From an uncultured Marinicella sp. (GTDB lineage: Bacteria > Pseudomonadota > Gammaproteobacteria > Xanthomonadales > Marinicellaceae): a stretch of DNA of 64,000 nt. Within the stretch, counting starts at the first letter, position 1; every line of letters begins with the position of its first letter. The stretch covers positions 124,001-188,000 of the forward strand of contig CANNBS010000001.1 in NCBI GenBank assembly GCA_947502925.1. Reading direction: 5' to 3'. The position numbers were made by a program, and so were the translations under genes. This document shows positions 1 through 9,097 of this stretch, piece by piece. A model generated the notes under the pieces. That model was not told where the DNA came from. It did not search any database and saw only the letters and a list, made by a program, of their open reading frames with translations.

Positions 1-965
1 CTGGGGCATTACTGGCGGATCAGCTCTACAGCCAGATTGAACTGCATGCCCAATACGGCGGTGTGGTGCCGGAACTGGCGTCACGCGATCATGTGCGTAA
101 GATTGTGCAGCTGGTGGAACAGGCCTGTGAAGAAGCCGGATTAACACTTAAAGACATCGATGCCGTGGCGTACACCGCCGGGCCCGGTTTAATCGGCGCC
201 CTGTTAGTGGGTGCTTGCGTCGGTCGCTCAATGGCCTGGGCGCTGGATATTCCCAGTGTGGAAATTCATCACATGGAAGGTCATTTACTGGCGCCTTTAT
301 TGGCCGAAGATAAGCCTGAATTCCCGTTTTTATGTTTACTGGTTTCAGGTGGGCATACTTTATTGGTGGACGTTCAAAACTTAGGCGATTATCAAATTCT
401 CGGTGATACCTTAGATGATGCCGCCGGCGAGGCTTTTGATAAAACCGCAAAAATGCTCGGATTGCCCTATCCCGGTGGCCGCTATATTGCTGAATTTGCC
501 GAACAGGGCGATATCACACGCTTTAAATTTCCCCGCCCGATGATGAACCGGCCGGGTCTGGATTTTAGTTTCTCAGGCCTTAAAACCTTCACCCGGGTGA
601 CCTGGGAAAACAATCAGGGTGATGAAGATATTAATCAATTAAAAGCCGATATTGCCGCCTGTTTCCAGGACGCCGTGGTCGATACTTTAACTAAAAAATG
701 CCTGCGTGCGATTAAACAAACCGGCCACACGTCGTTGGTGATTTCCGGCGGCGTCAGCGCCAACCGGCAACTCCGTGAAACCCTAAATAAAATGGGTAAG
801 AAGCATCGTTTCAAGTCCTACTTTCCGGACCTCAAATACTGCACCGACAACGGCGCCATGATTGCCATCGCCGGCGCCATGCGATTACAAGAAAACATCC
901 CACAAAAAGAAACTGCCATCCGTGCCCAGCCGCGCTGGAGTTTAGAGCAGTTAAGCCCGCCATGA
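1..965 (+). CDS. tsaD: tRNA N6-adenosine threonylcarbamoyltransferase TsaD, 5' end missing
   Basis: TsaD/Kae1 catalytic subunit, which transfers the threonylcarbamoyl group to A37 of ANN-decoding tRNAs (t6A). The frame is open from base 3, so the start lies outside the window; about 320 residues are seen. The visible N-terminal part reads [17 protein letters not shown], a TsaD signature, followed by the metal-binding HHMEGH motif and, near the end, CTDNGAMIA with the conserved Asp. The GTG at 63 is internal, not the start. Its partner TsaB is encoded at 52.6 kb and the ct6A enzyme TcdA at 61.2 kb. The stop lies 7 bases from the end of the convergent higA gene. Identification is firm. Confidence 0.97.
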   Translation, partial: GALLADQLYSQIELHAQYGGVVPELASRDHVRKIVQLVEQACEEAGLTLKDIDAVAYTAGPGLIGALLVGACVGRSMAWALDIPSVEIHHMEGHLLAPLLAEDKPEFPFLCLLVSGGHTLLVDVQNLGDYQILGDTLDDAAGEAFDKTAKMLGLPYPGGRYIAEFAEQGDITRFKFPRPMMNRPGLDFSFSGLKTFTRVTWENNQGDEDINQLKADIAACFQDAVVDTLTKKCLRAIKQTGHTSLVISGGVSANRQLRETLNKMGKKHRFKSYFPDLKYCTDNGAMIAIAGAMRLQENIPQKETAIRAQPRWSLEQLSPP

Positions 966-972
966 TTATTTT

Positions 973-1266
973 TTACAGCACGCTCAGTTCAACTTTGTGA
1001 ACATCATCCAATCGTATTTCCTTTCGAATTATCCAAAGATCATAAGCTTGTTGCATGGCCAGCCAGCTTTCAGGACTGCGCCCCAAAGCTTTTGATAATC
1101 GCAATGCCATTTCAGGACTGATACCACTTTGTCCTTTTAATATCCGATTTAATGTTGAAGCCGCCACATTCAACTGCTTCGCTAAATAACGACAACTTAA
1201 ATCATATGGGTTCATATAAGTGGCTTTAATAAATTCTCCGGGGTGTGGTGGGTTATGCATATACAT
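973..1266 (-). CDS. higA: HigA-family antitoxin (XRE helix-turn-helix)
   Basis: Antitoxin of a type II toxin-antitoxin pair, 97 residues. It starts with the HPGEFI motif usual for HigA and carries an XRE helix-turn-helix at about residues 25-70 (LAKQLNVAASTLNRILKG, then SPEMALRLSKALG and WLAMQQAYDLW). In this family HigA binds and neutralises the HigB RNase and represses the operon. It is the second gene: the toxin stop and the antitoxin start share one base (TGATG), so the two are translationally coupled. Toxin-first order is typical of higBA. Full length, no damage seen. Confidence 0.93.
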   Translation of the reverse strand: MYMHNPPHPGEFIKATYMNPYDLSCRYLAKQLNVAASTLNRILKGQSGISPEMALRLSKALGRSPESWLAMQQAYDLWIIRKEIRLDDVHKVELSVL

Positions 1267-1544
1267 CAGTGATAATCCTCATAATTAACTTTATAGACGT
1301 GTCCGTCATTAAACTCAAAGGTTAGCCGCCAATTCCCACTAACAATCACAGACCACAAACCTGATAGTTGACCTATTAAGGGATGTAAACGATAACCAGG
1401 GATATTTAAGTCATCAATACTATGGGCTGAATCCAAAGCCGCTAACTGCATGCGCAATCGCTTGGCATGTTTAGCTTGAATTCCTCTGGTTGTACCTGTA
1501 CGAAAAAATTGAGCCAACCCTTTATGCTTAAATGATTTAATCAC
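1266..1544 (-). CDS. higB: HigB/RelE-family toxin
   Basis: RelE-superfamily mRNA interferase, 92 residues, expected to cut mRNA at the ribosome. The opening MIKSFKHKGL, the HAKRLRMQLAALD block, LHPLIGQLSGLWSV and the final NWRLTFEFNDGHVYKVNYEDYH match full-length HigB. The start is GTG at 1544; no Shine-Dalgarno sequence is evident, and a possible promoter sits so close (-10 at 1551-1556) that the message may be nearly leaderless. First gene of the higBA pair, one base shared with higA. Confidence 0.92.
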   Translation of the reverse strand: MIKSFKHKGLAQFFRTGTTRGIQAKHAKRLRMQLAALDSAHSIDDLNIPGYRLHPLIGQLSGLWSVIVSGNWRLTFEFNDGHVYKVNYEDYH

Positions 1545-1550
1545 CTAACA

Positions 1551-1579
1551 AGTGTATCGCATTGCGCAACACGAGTCTA
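1551..1579 (-). promoter_or_regulatory. Possible higBA promoter with palindromic operator
   Basis: On the minus strand TAGACT and TACACT are separated by 17 bases just upstream of higB. A perfect 8-base palindrome TTGCGCAA (1562-1569) lies in the spacer, where a HigA dimer could occlude polymerase. Both hexamers are imperfect, so this is a candidate by position and spacing. Confidence 0.35.
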
Positions 1580-1692
1580 TTATTAATCACTATTATTTTA
1601 AACGGCTGAATCAAATTATGTCTTGCTAAGTATGAATTGACTTTATAACCACCGCTTAATACACTGGTTTAAGTTCAGTGCGTTAGAACAAT

Positions 1693-2850
1693 ATGATAAA
1701 AACAATTTATATAATCTTGCTTCTACTCTTTAGTCAATGGGTGACGGCTAAAGTTGCTTATTTGCCACTGGTTGAAGTCAGCTATCCTTACCCAAAGAGA
1801 ACAGCAATAGCAATCATGGATTTAGATTCAGGTCAGTTCTTAAATCAACTCGAAATTGGCAGTCAAGTGGGGCCGGTTTTTTTAAATGATACAGGGCATC
1901 ATTTATATGCAGCAGCGAACTATGATAAAAGAATAGTACTTATTGATACTGGAACATTTGAAATTGAAACGGAATGGGATGGCTTACCTACTTATCCGGA
2001 TAAAATTATTTTAAGTGAAGACAATAGTAAACTTTATTTTCTTGATTTAGGTGTGGGACTCGGCATTAATAGCTTGTATCAAATTGACCTTGTCAACAAC
2101 CAAATAAGCACTGCGCTTAACTTTCCTGATTCCAGTATTAAAGATGTTATTTACAGCGAAGATTTAAGCCATATTTCGCTTTTGGTTCACAACAACAACA
2201 CAAACCAAACAAGCATCCAAACATATCATAGTAATGACTTAACACTTAAACACTCCACCGCCATATCAGATTACCACATTGCATTCATGATAGATAATTC
2301 TGGTGAAGTTTTTTATACCATCGATAATCAGCTGTTACAAATTCAATCCAGAAAACTGAGCGACAACTCGCTTAATTGGTCTTTTAGCTATCCTAATGAA
2401 ATGGCTTTTTATGCCATAACTGAACAAGGTACACTTGATTTAATGGTATCAGGTTATGTTAATTCTTATCTCATCGACAAACAAACCGGATATGGCAATC
2501 CACTTACAGCAAACGGCTCAGTAGATACTTTAAATGGCCATTATGAACGTATAAATTCAAACGATTTTGTGCAATTTGATTCACCAGCCATCGTATGTAT
2601 TACCGGTATTTGTAGTTTGGGATCAAAATTACACATTAAAAAAATTAACTTAATTGATAATACAAGTGAAACAATATATCAATCACAAAATTATTTAGGT
2701 AGCAGACCGATTGGCCGTTTTGTTGGTGAAAATTTCTATCGTGGAACAGCTGTTCAGCAAGTACCGGTTTTTAATCACCTGAGTTTAATTTTATTATTAA
2801 GCGGTATTATTATTTTGGCTTCATTGAGAAATACGGGGTTTAGGCATTAA
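1693..2850 (+). CDS. Secreted beta-propeller-like protein with C-terminal membrane tail
   Basis: Function not recognised, 385 residues. A signal peptide (MIKTIYIILLLLFSQWVTA) is followed by repeats of the type HHLYAAANYDKRIVLIDTGTFEIETEW and SKLYFLDLG, which resemble YncE/YVTN-like propeller blades. The C-terminus has a proline-containing motif (VPVFNHLS), a hydrophobic stretch of about 18 residues and a basic end (LRNTGFRH), the layout of IPTL-CTERM or similar sorting tails. It is probably exported and held at the surface or processed there. It stands alone between higBA and a gene-free stretch. The propeller assignment is by repeat style only. Confidence 0.6.
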   Translation: MIKTIYIILLLLFSQWVTAKVAYLPLVEVSYPYPKRTAIAIMDLDSGQFLNQLEIGSQVGPVFLNDTGHHLYAAANYDKRIVLIDTGTFEIETEWDGLPTYPDKIILSEDNSKLYFLDLGVGLGINSLYQIDLVNNQISTALNFPDSSIKDVIYSEDLSHISLLVHNNNTNQTSIQTYHSNDLTLKHSTAISDYHIAFMIDNSGEVFYTIDNQLLQIQSRKLSDNSLNWSFSYPNEMAFYAITEQGTLDLMVSGYVNSYLIDKQTGYGNPLTANGSVDTLNGHYERINSNDFVQFDSPAIVCITGICSLGSKLHIKKINLIDNTSETIYQSQNYLGSRPIGRFVGENFYRGTAVQQVPVFNHLSLILLLSGIIILASLRNTGFRH

Positions 2851-3190
2851 GTAACAAAACTTCTCAGTCTCCAATAAATTATCATAGTCACGGGCCTTGC
2901 GCCCGCAATGCCACGCATTAGCACTCAATCATTATTATCTTCTCAATATCAGAGTCTTGTTATTACATGCATTTTGCCATTGGGCACCCACAAGGGGTGC
3001 GGCTACAAGCTTGTAAAAATTATAATTAAACTTCATCTTAAATATTCAAATACGACGCTATATTTACGGTCAGTCCACTGACGCATGTTTCGCACTGGCG
3101 AGCGCAGCGAGTCAAACAGCGAAACTCATTTAAGACTGCGCAAGGGTTGCGGTTTGCACGCAGTGCAAGAAGCGGCCCTGGAGCCACCCT
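2851..3190. other. Gene-free stretch with short GC-rich hairpins
   Basis: No credible coding region. It holds small inverted repeats (GGGCCTTGCGCCC near 2892 and a GGGCACCC/GGGGTGC type at about 2979-3000) and, near 3095-3130, a stretch (GAGCGCAGCGAGTCAAACAGCG) that resembles the tail of the dispersed repeat seen at 14.9 kb. A plus-strand frame at 3147-3416 is antisense to the dehydrogenase and is not a gene. Confidence 0.5.
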
Positions 3191-3961
3191 TTACTGGGCC
3201 GTCCAGCCCCCATCCAAAGCAATCGCCTGCGCCGTAATATTCCGAGCCGCGGGACTGATTAAAAAAGCAGCGGTGCCGGCGAGTTCTTCGACGCTGACAA
3301 ATTGTTTTTTCGGCATGTGCTTAAGCATGATTTTTTCGACGACCTCATCTTCACTGATACCGTGGGCTTTCGCCTGTTGGCTGATTTGGTCTCGCACCAT
3401 GGCGGTATCGACGTAGCCGGGGCATAAGGTGTTAATGGTGATATCAAAATCAGCAACTTCTAAGGCCAGGGTTTTGGCCAAGCCTAAAAGTCCGTGTTTG
3501 GCGGAAATATAGGCAGATTTATAGGCCGAAGCCACCAGGGAATGGACCGAACCAATGTTAATTATGCGGCCAAAATTGTTGGCTTTCATGCTTGGTAGTA
3601 CAGCCTGAGTGGTCATCGCGGGACCCATCAGCATGACGTTGATCAGTTGTTGCCATTTTTCACGCGGAAATTCTTCAAGCGGTGAAACATATTGGACCCC
3701 AGCGTTATTAACCAGAACATCGATGCCCTTGTCTTCGGCCCGGGCTTTTAAAGCCGCTAAATGGTCCTCATTGCAGACATCCAACTGCATGATATCCACA
3801 TCAAGCCCTTGTTGCTTAAGTTGTAGTTGGGTTTCCGTGAGCGAATCCAGATTGTAATCGCTCAGGATAACATGATGATCCTGCGCTAAGTGGCGTCCAA
3901 TAGCTAAACCAATACCACCACTGGCACCGGTAATCACAACCTGTTTGGATTTTTTATTCAT
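3191..3961 (-). CDS. bdhA: 3-hydroxybutyrate dehydrogenase (short-chain dehydrogenase)
   Basis: NAD-dependent oxidation of (R)-3-hydroxybutyrate to acetoacetate. It is a classical short-chain dehydrogenase of 256 residues: nucleotide-binding TGASGGIG at residue 11, NNAG, the catalytic Ser in IGSVHSLVASAYKSAY with YxxxK (YISAK), and a 3HBDH-like C-terminal half (NTLCPGYVDTAMV, MPKKQFVSVEELA, ALDGGWTAQ). It overlaps the 3' end of the oligomer hydrolase gene by 8 bases, so the two are translated together and the product of the hydrolase is this enzyme's substrate. Strong call. Confidence 0.93.
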   Translation of the reverse strand: MNKKSKQVVITGASGGIGLAIGRHLAQDHHVILSDYNLDSLTETQLQLKQQGLDVDIMQLDVCNEDHLAALKARAEDKGIDVLVNNAGVQYVSPLEEFPREKWQQLINVMLMGPAMTTQAVLPSMKANNFGRIINIGSVHSLVASAYKSAYISAKHGLLGLAKTLALEVADFDITINTLCPGYVDTAMVRDQISQQAKAHGISEDEVVEKIMLKHMPKKQFVSVEELAGTAAFLISPAARNITAQAIALDGGWTAQ

Positions 3962-5909
3962 GGCTCATATACTCCAAAACATCTTTATCCGCTTGAATTA
4001 AACCCGTCGGCTGTGCGCTTATTGGTGGTATATTTTCAGCGGATAAGGGCGCTAATTCTTTGTCTTTCATCATTCGCGTCTGGGTGGAAATATATTGACT
4101 GGCCGGCAACGACTTTTGTTCATTCAAATGCGCCCACATCATATCCAAAGCCTGCTCAAGGTAGGGATGCATCGGCACAAACTGCACATTAAAGCCGGGA
4201 TAGGCTAAGAAGGCATCAAAATGCTGGACGTTTTCAATCTCATAAAAACGCAGGTTTTTGTTGGCATTTCGGGCACTCTGGTTTTTTGTAAAGTAAGCCC
4301 GCGAGGCGTGGTTAATGGCCACGGTGCCATCGGCGGTGCCATGTAAAATAATCGTCGGCGTCTGATCTAAGTCACCGTCAACCTGAATCGCTTTAATCGC
4401 AGACGCCATCTCTGGTGAACGGGCTTTGTTATAGAAACACTGCTGTGCTTCAAAACCGAAATTCGGGTGCATCATCAGGCGTTTATCCGGTTCACCATTA
4501 CCACCAACACCGGCCACTTCAATGCCATTAGCCGGGGAAATGCCGTTACCTTTGGCGAACATGGTTTTTATTTCCGTTTCAGTTAATGCCCGGGCCTGAC
4601 CCATTTGAGTCATACCCGAAAAAACCACGCCACAGAGCTGATCTTCGGGCTTGGTCTGTAAATAGCTGTTGACGTATGTATGACCGATACTGGCCCACAT
4701 ATGACTTAGGGTATTGATTTGCGCCATTGCCAGGGCTTCTTGAGTTATCCCGGCTTGAAGCAGCTTATCCATGGCTGCTGCCGGCAAATCGGTGGCATCA
4801 TCAGGCAATAGCCCGGATGTTTGCAAGACCAGACAACGTTGCATCAACCACGGTTGAATCAATCCGGTATTGGCTTTAAAAGGCGCTTCATTTAATGACG
4901 GATGCAAAGCGGCACATGGCTCATACACACCCAACAGGGTGCCTAATTCAATCAGACTTTGGGTTTCGATTTCTTTAACATCACCATCTTTTTTTATTGT
5001 ATAGTCATAATCTAAATTCAGTTGCGGCTCAGCCGCCACCACCGCATCGATCAAACCGTCTTTATCAAGCTCAGCGGCGCGAATCACGGCGCCACCGCCA
5101 TTAGAAATACTGGCTGCCATGACGGTCACATTGTTTTTATTGAGTTCGGCATCGACCTCTGATGTTAAAACCGCTAAACCATAACGCGTCGCATCCAGGA
5201 CAAATTCACCCCAGTACTGCTCAGGATGAACGCCAGAAAAAGGCTGTTTTTGAATCACCTGTAAACCATTCGCCTCAGGCAATCGCGTGGCTTCCGCCAA
5301 AGGATTGTCAGCATCAACGAGTGTGCCATCAATGGCGTAAACCTGATCACCCTCAAGTGCCATTTGGGTGCCGGTGCCTTTATCAGTATAAACCACGGCA
5401 CAATTATGCATTAAACCCCAGGTGCCGGTGGTCGCCACTGAACCCAGCACATGGCGAGAACCACTGGACGGTGCCACCAACAGGCAGGGATTTTCATGAT
5501 TAAAGTTATCGGGAATTTGTAAAACCATGGTGTGGTAAGTAATATCAGCTACGCTGCGCTGATGCCAGTATTCAGTACCGGCAATGGCTCTAGTGTTTTC
5601 AGTAAAACCATACAATCGACCAAACCCACCGGCATCGGTTAAATCGTTTAAGGCTTTAAATTGATGGTAATAAGCTGAGCGTCTTAACTCAGCCGCGGAC
5701 GGATTTTCACTTATCTCAGGTCCGTTCGCAGCGCGTAATTGTTCTAAAGACAAACCGGCGGTAAGTAAATTATCACTCTGACCGTCATAGTAAACTTTTT
5801 TGAGATAAACTGGCGTATCAGTGACTGCCTGTTCCGTTGGTTTTTCAACCACAGTCTGGCAAGCCGTTAATAACAATATGGATATGAATAGAAAAATAGG
5901 GGATTTCAT
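3954..5909 (-). CDS. D-(-)-3-hydroxybutyrate oligomer hydrolase, lipoprotein
   Basis: Hydrolyses short 3-hydroxybutyrate oligomers to monomers (3HBOH family), 651 residues from the chosen start. The start is the ATG at 5909 because GAGGAAA lies eight bases upstream and because MKSPIFLFISILLLTAC is a lipoprotein signal with an LTAC lipobox; the frame's earlier ATG at 5999 would bury this signal. Further family features are PSSGSRHVLGSVATTGTWGL, YTDKGTGTQ, the presumed nucleophile Ser in AASISNGGGAV, and IILHGTADGTV near the C-terminus. It is anchored by lipid outside the cytoplasm and lies between the TonB receptor and bdhA, consistent with a pathway from outside in. Confidence 0.88.
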   Translation of the reverse strand: MKSPIFLFISILLLTACQTVVEKPTEQAVTDTPVYLKKVYYDGQSDNLLTAGLSLEQLRAANGPEISENPSAAELRRSAYYHQFKALNDLTDAGGFGRLYGFTENTRAIAGTEYWHQRSVADITYHTMVLQIPDNFNHENPCLLVAPSSGSRHVLGSVATTGTWGLMHNCAVVYTDKGTGTQMALEGDQVYAIDGTLVDADNPLAEATRLPEANGLQVIQKQPFSGVHPEQYWGEFVLDATRYGLAVLTSEVDAELNKNNVTVMAASISNGGGAVIRAAELDKDGLIDAVVAAEPQLNLDYDYTIKKDGDVKEIETQSLIELGTLLGVYEPCAALHPSLNEAPFKANTGLIQPWLMQRCLVLQTSGLLPDDATDLPAAAMDKLLQAGITQEALAMAQINTLSHMWASIGHTYVNSYLQTKPEDQLCGVVFSGMTQMGQARALTETEIKTMFAKGNGISPANGIEVAGVGGNGEPDKRLMMHPNFGFEAQQCFYNKARSPEMASAIKAIQVDGDLDQTPTIILHGTADGTVAINHASRAYFTKNQSARNANKNLRFYEIENVQHFDAFLAYPGFNVQFVPMHPYLEQALDMMWAHLNEQKSLPASQYISTQTRMMKDKELAPLSAENIPPISAQPTGLIQADKDVLEYMSHE

Positions 5910-6049
5910 CAGTATTTCCTCGATAAAGATAAAAAGTGTGGACGCCGCCGATTTAGCAACGGCGCCCAAGAGAGGAAGAACAATTACAAATCTGTGCATG
6001 CATTATCACCGCCGTAGCCAGTGTCTTACGCATGCCAATTTTCATTAAT

Positions 6050-8290
6050 TTAAAATCGGTAGTTTAATGCCACATACCAGGTGCGCGGTGCGCCGTAATA
6101 AGCCGTCTGGATATTACCCACACTGGCGAATTCCTGCGCATCGACTTTATATACTTCGTCGGTTAAGTTCTTACCACCGGCACGAATTGACCAGCGCGGA
6201 TCGGCGAAGTCATAAGCGACATAGGCATTGGTTAACCAGTACTGGTCTTGTGACAACACATCACGGTTATCCACCGATAAATACATGTCATCGGTAAAGC
6301 TGGCATTGGCACCGAAACGGAATGTGGCACCACCATCTAAATACATGTTGTGGTTAAAACCCAAACGGAAGGTCCATTCCGGAGAGAATGGTGGCGTGTC
6401 TTCAGAGCGATCCTGATCAGGGTAACGGAAGTCAAAGAACTCTTTGTAGTCCGCATCCAGATAACCAATGGAAGTATACACAGTGGTTCCGGCAGATAAC
6501 AAATAAGTCATTTCCAGTTCAGCCCCTTTAATATCCAGTTCTGCGGCATTAATCACCGGGAAGCTGGAAATGTCTTCGGCTACTCGTGCCTGAAAGTCTT
6601 CGTAATCACTGCTGAAAACGGCCCAGTTGGCGCGTAAACGATTATTCATAAACATCGATTTACCACCGATTTCATAGGTCCAAACTGTTTCCGGATCAAA
6701 AGAACTGACATCGGTCGCTGCATTGGCTCGACCATTAAAACCACCGGATTTAAAGCCTTTTGAAACACTACCGTACATCATGTGACTTTCATTAAAGCTA
6801 TAATCAAGTGAGACATGTGGCGTGACATCATCCCAACTATCTGATGCCTGGAATGCGAAAGTACCTTCTAGAAACGGACCAGCCGTTGAAAATGTACTGG
6901 TGGTGCGGTCGTAATCTTTTTTATCTTTTGAGTAACGCACACCGGCAGTTAAGCCCCAACGATCAGACAAGGTCCAGTTACCCTGCGCAAACAAGGCATA
7001 AGAGGTGGTCTCTAAATCATCATCAATGGTGCGTAAGAAATCTAAAGGCACACCACCGAATTGTAAGAAATCATCGGCAAACGCTTTTTGGTGCGAAGGC
7101 ACATCTTCTTTCATGTAATACATACCCATGACCGCATTAAAACCGGAATTGTTGTCATACAAGAACTGAAATTCCTGGCTGGTCTGGTTTTGGTCGACAC
7201 CGACAAACACATCACCCAGTTCAAGAACCGTGGCATCAATATCAATAAAAGAATCCGACTGTAAATCACGATAAGCCGTAATCGACTTAAAGGTCCAGTC
7301 TTCATTCATCATGTAATCCACATGAAAGCTGACACCGTAATGAGTCAGTTCCTGGTTTTCATCATTGGTAAACGATGAGCGTCCGGTAAAATCATATTCG
7401 CCGGTTTCAGGTAAACGTAATAAAATCGGATTGGTCGGGTCAGCCAGATCAACCGCAATTAAAGGCGCTTCAGAACGACCTAAGCTTAAGGCATTTTCCT
7501 GATCAGTGTAATCAAAAGATAATGTCCAGTTTAATTGCGAGGTTGGATTTGAATCGATAATCACCCGTGCAGCGGTGTTATCCCGGTCATTATAATGCTG
7601 ACCGGTGAGTGGATCAGTCACATAGCCGTTATCCAGACTATAAACCGTCGAAAAACTCATGTTGGTGTTTTCGCTCACCGCACCGGTTAAATAGGCTTTA
7701 CCTGAGGTTTTACTGTAATCGCCATACAAAAACTCAAATTCACCACTGAATTCCTCTGAAGGTGTTCGCGTAACCACATTAACCGCACCACCGATGGTGT
7801 TTTTACCGTAAAGTGTACCCTGAGGACCACGCAGAACCTCAATCCGGTCAACGTCATATAAATTCATGAGAGCGCCTTGAATACGGGACATGTAGACACC
7901 GTCCACATAAACACCAACGCCCGGATCAAACGTTTGCAGGGCATCAGGCTGACCAATACCACGAATATAGATATTGGCACTGGAGGCAGAACCACGACCC
8001 AACACTAAATTCATGTTTGGTACTGCACCGTTCAAGCCATCTAAATTCTCGGCCTGGGCGTCTTCTAAATCTTCTCGAGAGAAATTGGTTACGGCAACCG
8101 GAACGTCCTGGGCGGACTCCTCCGTTCTTCGTGCCGTTACTTTGACATCATCTAAGGCCAAAGTATCTTCGTTTTGCTGTTCTTCTGTTTCAGCATCAGA
8201 CTGGGCCAGTGCCACACTGCTGATACCTAAACCCAAAACCGAAGCCATTAAAATTTGGCTTAAGGCTTTGCTTAATTTTGACTGTTTCAT
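6050..8290 (-). CDS. TonB-dependent outer membrane receptor
   Basis: Outer membrane active transporter of 746 residues. The start at 8290 is chosen over 8320 because a GGGGA site precedes it and it opens a normal signal peptide (MKQSKLSKALSQILM to ALAQ). A TonB-box-like segment (LALDDVKVTARR) precedes the plug domain (ESAQDVPVAVTNFS, YIRGIG, VDGVYM, RIEVLRGPQGTLYGKNTIGG), then the barrel, ending in the aromatic residue expected for barrel insertion (ALNYRF). The substrate is not readable from sequence. Its place 140 bases upstream of the 3-hydroxybutyrate oligomer hydrolase suggests uptake of hydroxyalkanoate oligomers, which is inference. A TetR regulator is divergent from it. Confidence 0.92.
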   Translation of the reverse strand: MKQSKLSKALSQILMASVLGLGISSVALAQSDAETEEQQNEDTLALDDVKVTARRTEESAQDVPVAVTNFSREDLEDAQAENLDGLNGAVPNMNLVLGRGSASSANIYIRGIGQPDALQTFDPGVGVYVDGVYMSRIQGALMNLYDVDRIEVLRGPQGTLYGKNTIGGAVNVVTRTPSEEFSGEFEFLYGDYSKTSGKAYLTGAVSENTNMSFSTVYSLDNGYVTDPLTGQHYNDRDNTAARVIIDSNPTSQLNWTLSFDYTDQENALSLGRSEAPLIAVDLADPTNPILLRLPETGEYDFTGRSSFTNDENQELTHYGVSFHVDYMMNEDWTFKSITAYRDLQSDSFIDIDATVLELGDVFVGVDQNQTSQEFQFLYDNNSGFNAVMGMYYMKEDVPSHQKAFADDFLQFGGVPLDFLRTIDDDLETTSYALFAQGNWTLSDRWGLTAGVRYSKDKKDYDRTTSTFSTAGPFLEGTFAFQASDSWDDVTPHVSLDYSFNESHMMYGSVSKGFKSGGFNGRANAATDVSSFDPETVWTYEIGGKSMFMNNRLRANWAVFSSDYEDFQARVAEDISSFPVINAAELDIKGAELEMTYLLSAGTTVYTSIGYLDADYKEFFDFRYPDQDRSEDTPPFSPEWTFRLGFNHNMYLDGGATFRFGANASFTDDMYLSVDNRDVLSQDQYWLTNAYVAYDFADPRWSIRAGGKNLTDEVYKVDAQEFASVGNIQTAYYGAPRTWYVALNYRF

Positions 8291-8346
8291 AATGGTGTCC
8301 CCATAAAAATAATTGTCCACCGGCTATGGTACAACAAATATTTAAC

Positions 8347-8374
8347 TTTATTCAACATCTGTTTAATTTATTCA
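8347..8374. promoter_or_regulatory. Direct repeats in the receptor/tetR divergent region
   Basis: TTTATTCA occurs at 8347-8354 and 8367-8374, 20 bases apart (about two helical turns), in the space between the divergent TonB receptor and tetR. It could be a regulator site, but TetR proteins usually bind inverted repeats and the motif is AT-rich, so chance is possible. Confidence 0.2.
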
Positions 8375-8443
8375 TACAGTTATTGGAGACATAAGCATGC
8401 TAAAATGCTCCCCTTTTGTACTTTTGATACGTTAAATCATCAC

Positions 8444-9097
8444 ATGGCCAAGCAACCATCCACCAAAGACCGCATCTTAGATGCCGCCGAAAAACTGTTT
8501 GCCACCCGTGGCTTTTACGGTGTCTCGATTCGTCAGATTACCACTGAAGCCGATGTCGATCCTGCGCTGGCCAGTTACCACTTTGGCAAGAAAAAAGATA
8601 TATTCAATGCGGTGATGTTGCGCCGGGCTGAAGTTTTAAACCGGGAACGTATTGCCATGCTCGATGACTGTATTCGCCGCGCTAAACCCGATCCGGCACC
8701 TTTAAACGAAATCATTGACGCCTTTACCCATGCCCTGCTGAACCGTGCCACCCAGGGTGGTCAGGGCTGGAAACATTATTTTGCCATTATCGCCCAAATT
8801 AATAACCATCCCGAACTGGGCGGCATTATCATGACGCAGTATTTCGATCCCCTGGCGAAGAAATTTATCGCTGCCATTCAGGAAACCATGCCCGACAGTC
8901 AACCCGAAGATCTGTATTGGTGCTATCATTTTTTATCCGGTGCCTTAACGCTGACGTTTTCCGGAACCGAACGCATTAATAACTTATCAGAAGGCTTATG
9001 TCCGCCGTCCGATTTATACGCCGTCCATGATCGACTGGTGCCTTTTATTACGGCAGGCTTTAAAGTATTCGCGCAACAATCTAAAATAAAACAATGA
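8444..9097 (+). CDS. TetR-family transcriptional regulator
   Basis: DNA-binding repressor of about 217 residues. The helix-turn-helix is clear (RILDAAEKLFATRGFYGVS, IRQITTEADVDPALASYHFGKK), followed by an all-helical ligand/dimer domain of the CerR-like type. The start is ATG at 8444; the in-frame ATG at 8405 adds residues without homology. It is divergent from the TonB receptor and its stop overlaps the deoC start (ATGA at 9094-9097), so it could control the hydroxybutyrate cluster, the deoxynucleoside genes, or both. The ligand is unknown. Confidence 0.85.
   Translation: MAKQPSTKDRILDAAEKLFATRGFYGVSIRQITTEADVDPALASYHFGKKKDIFNAVMLRRAEVLNRERIAMLDDCIRRAKPDPAPLNEIIDAFTHALLNRATQGGQGWKHYFAIIAQINNHPELGGIIMTQYFDPLAKKFIAAIQETMPDSQPEDLYWCYHFLSGALTLTFSGTERINNLSEGLCPPSDLYAVHDRLVPFITAGFKVFAQQSKIKQ

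Noticed and set aside
3147..3416. 89-residue plus-strand frame
   Set aside because: Antisense to the 3-hydroxybutyrate dehydrogenase; no independent support.
5910..5999. Longer start for the oligomer hydrolase
   Set aside because: It would bury a clear lipoprotein signal and lacks the GAGGAAA ribosome site found at 5909.
8347..8374. Direct repeat as firm TetR operator
   Set aside because: Not an inverted repeat and AT-rich; kept only as a weak site.
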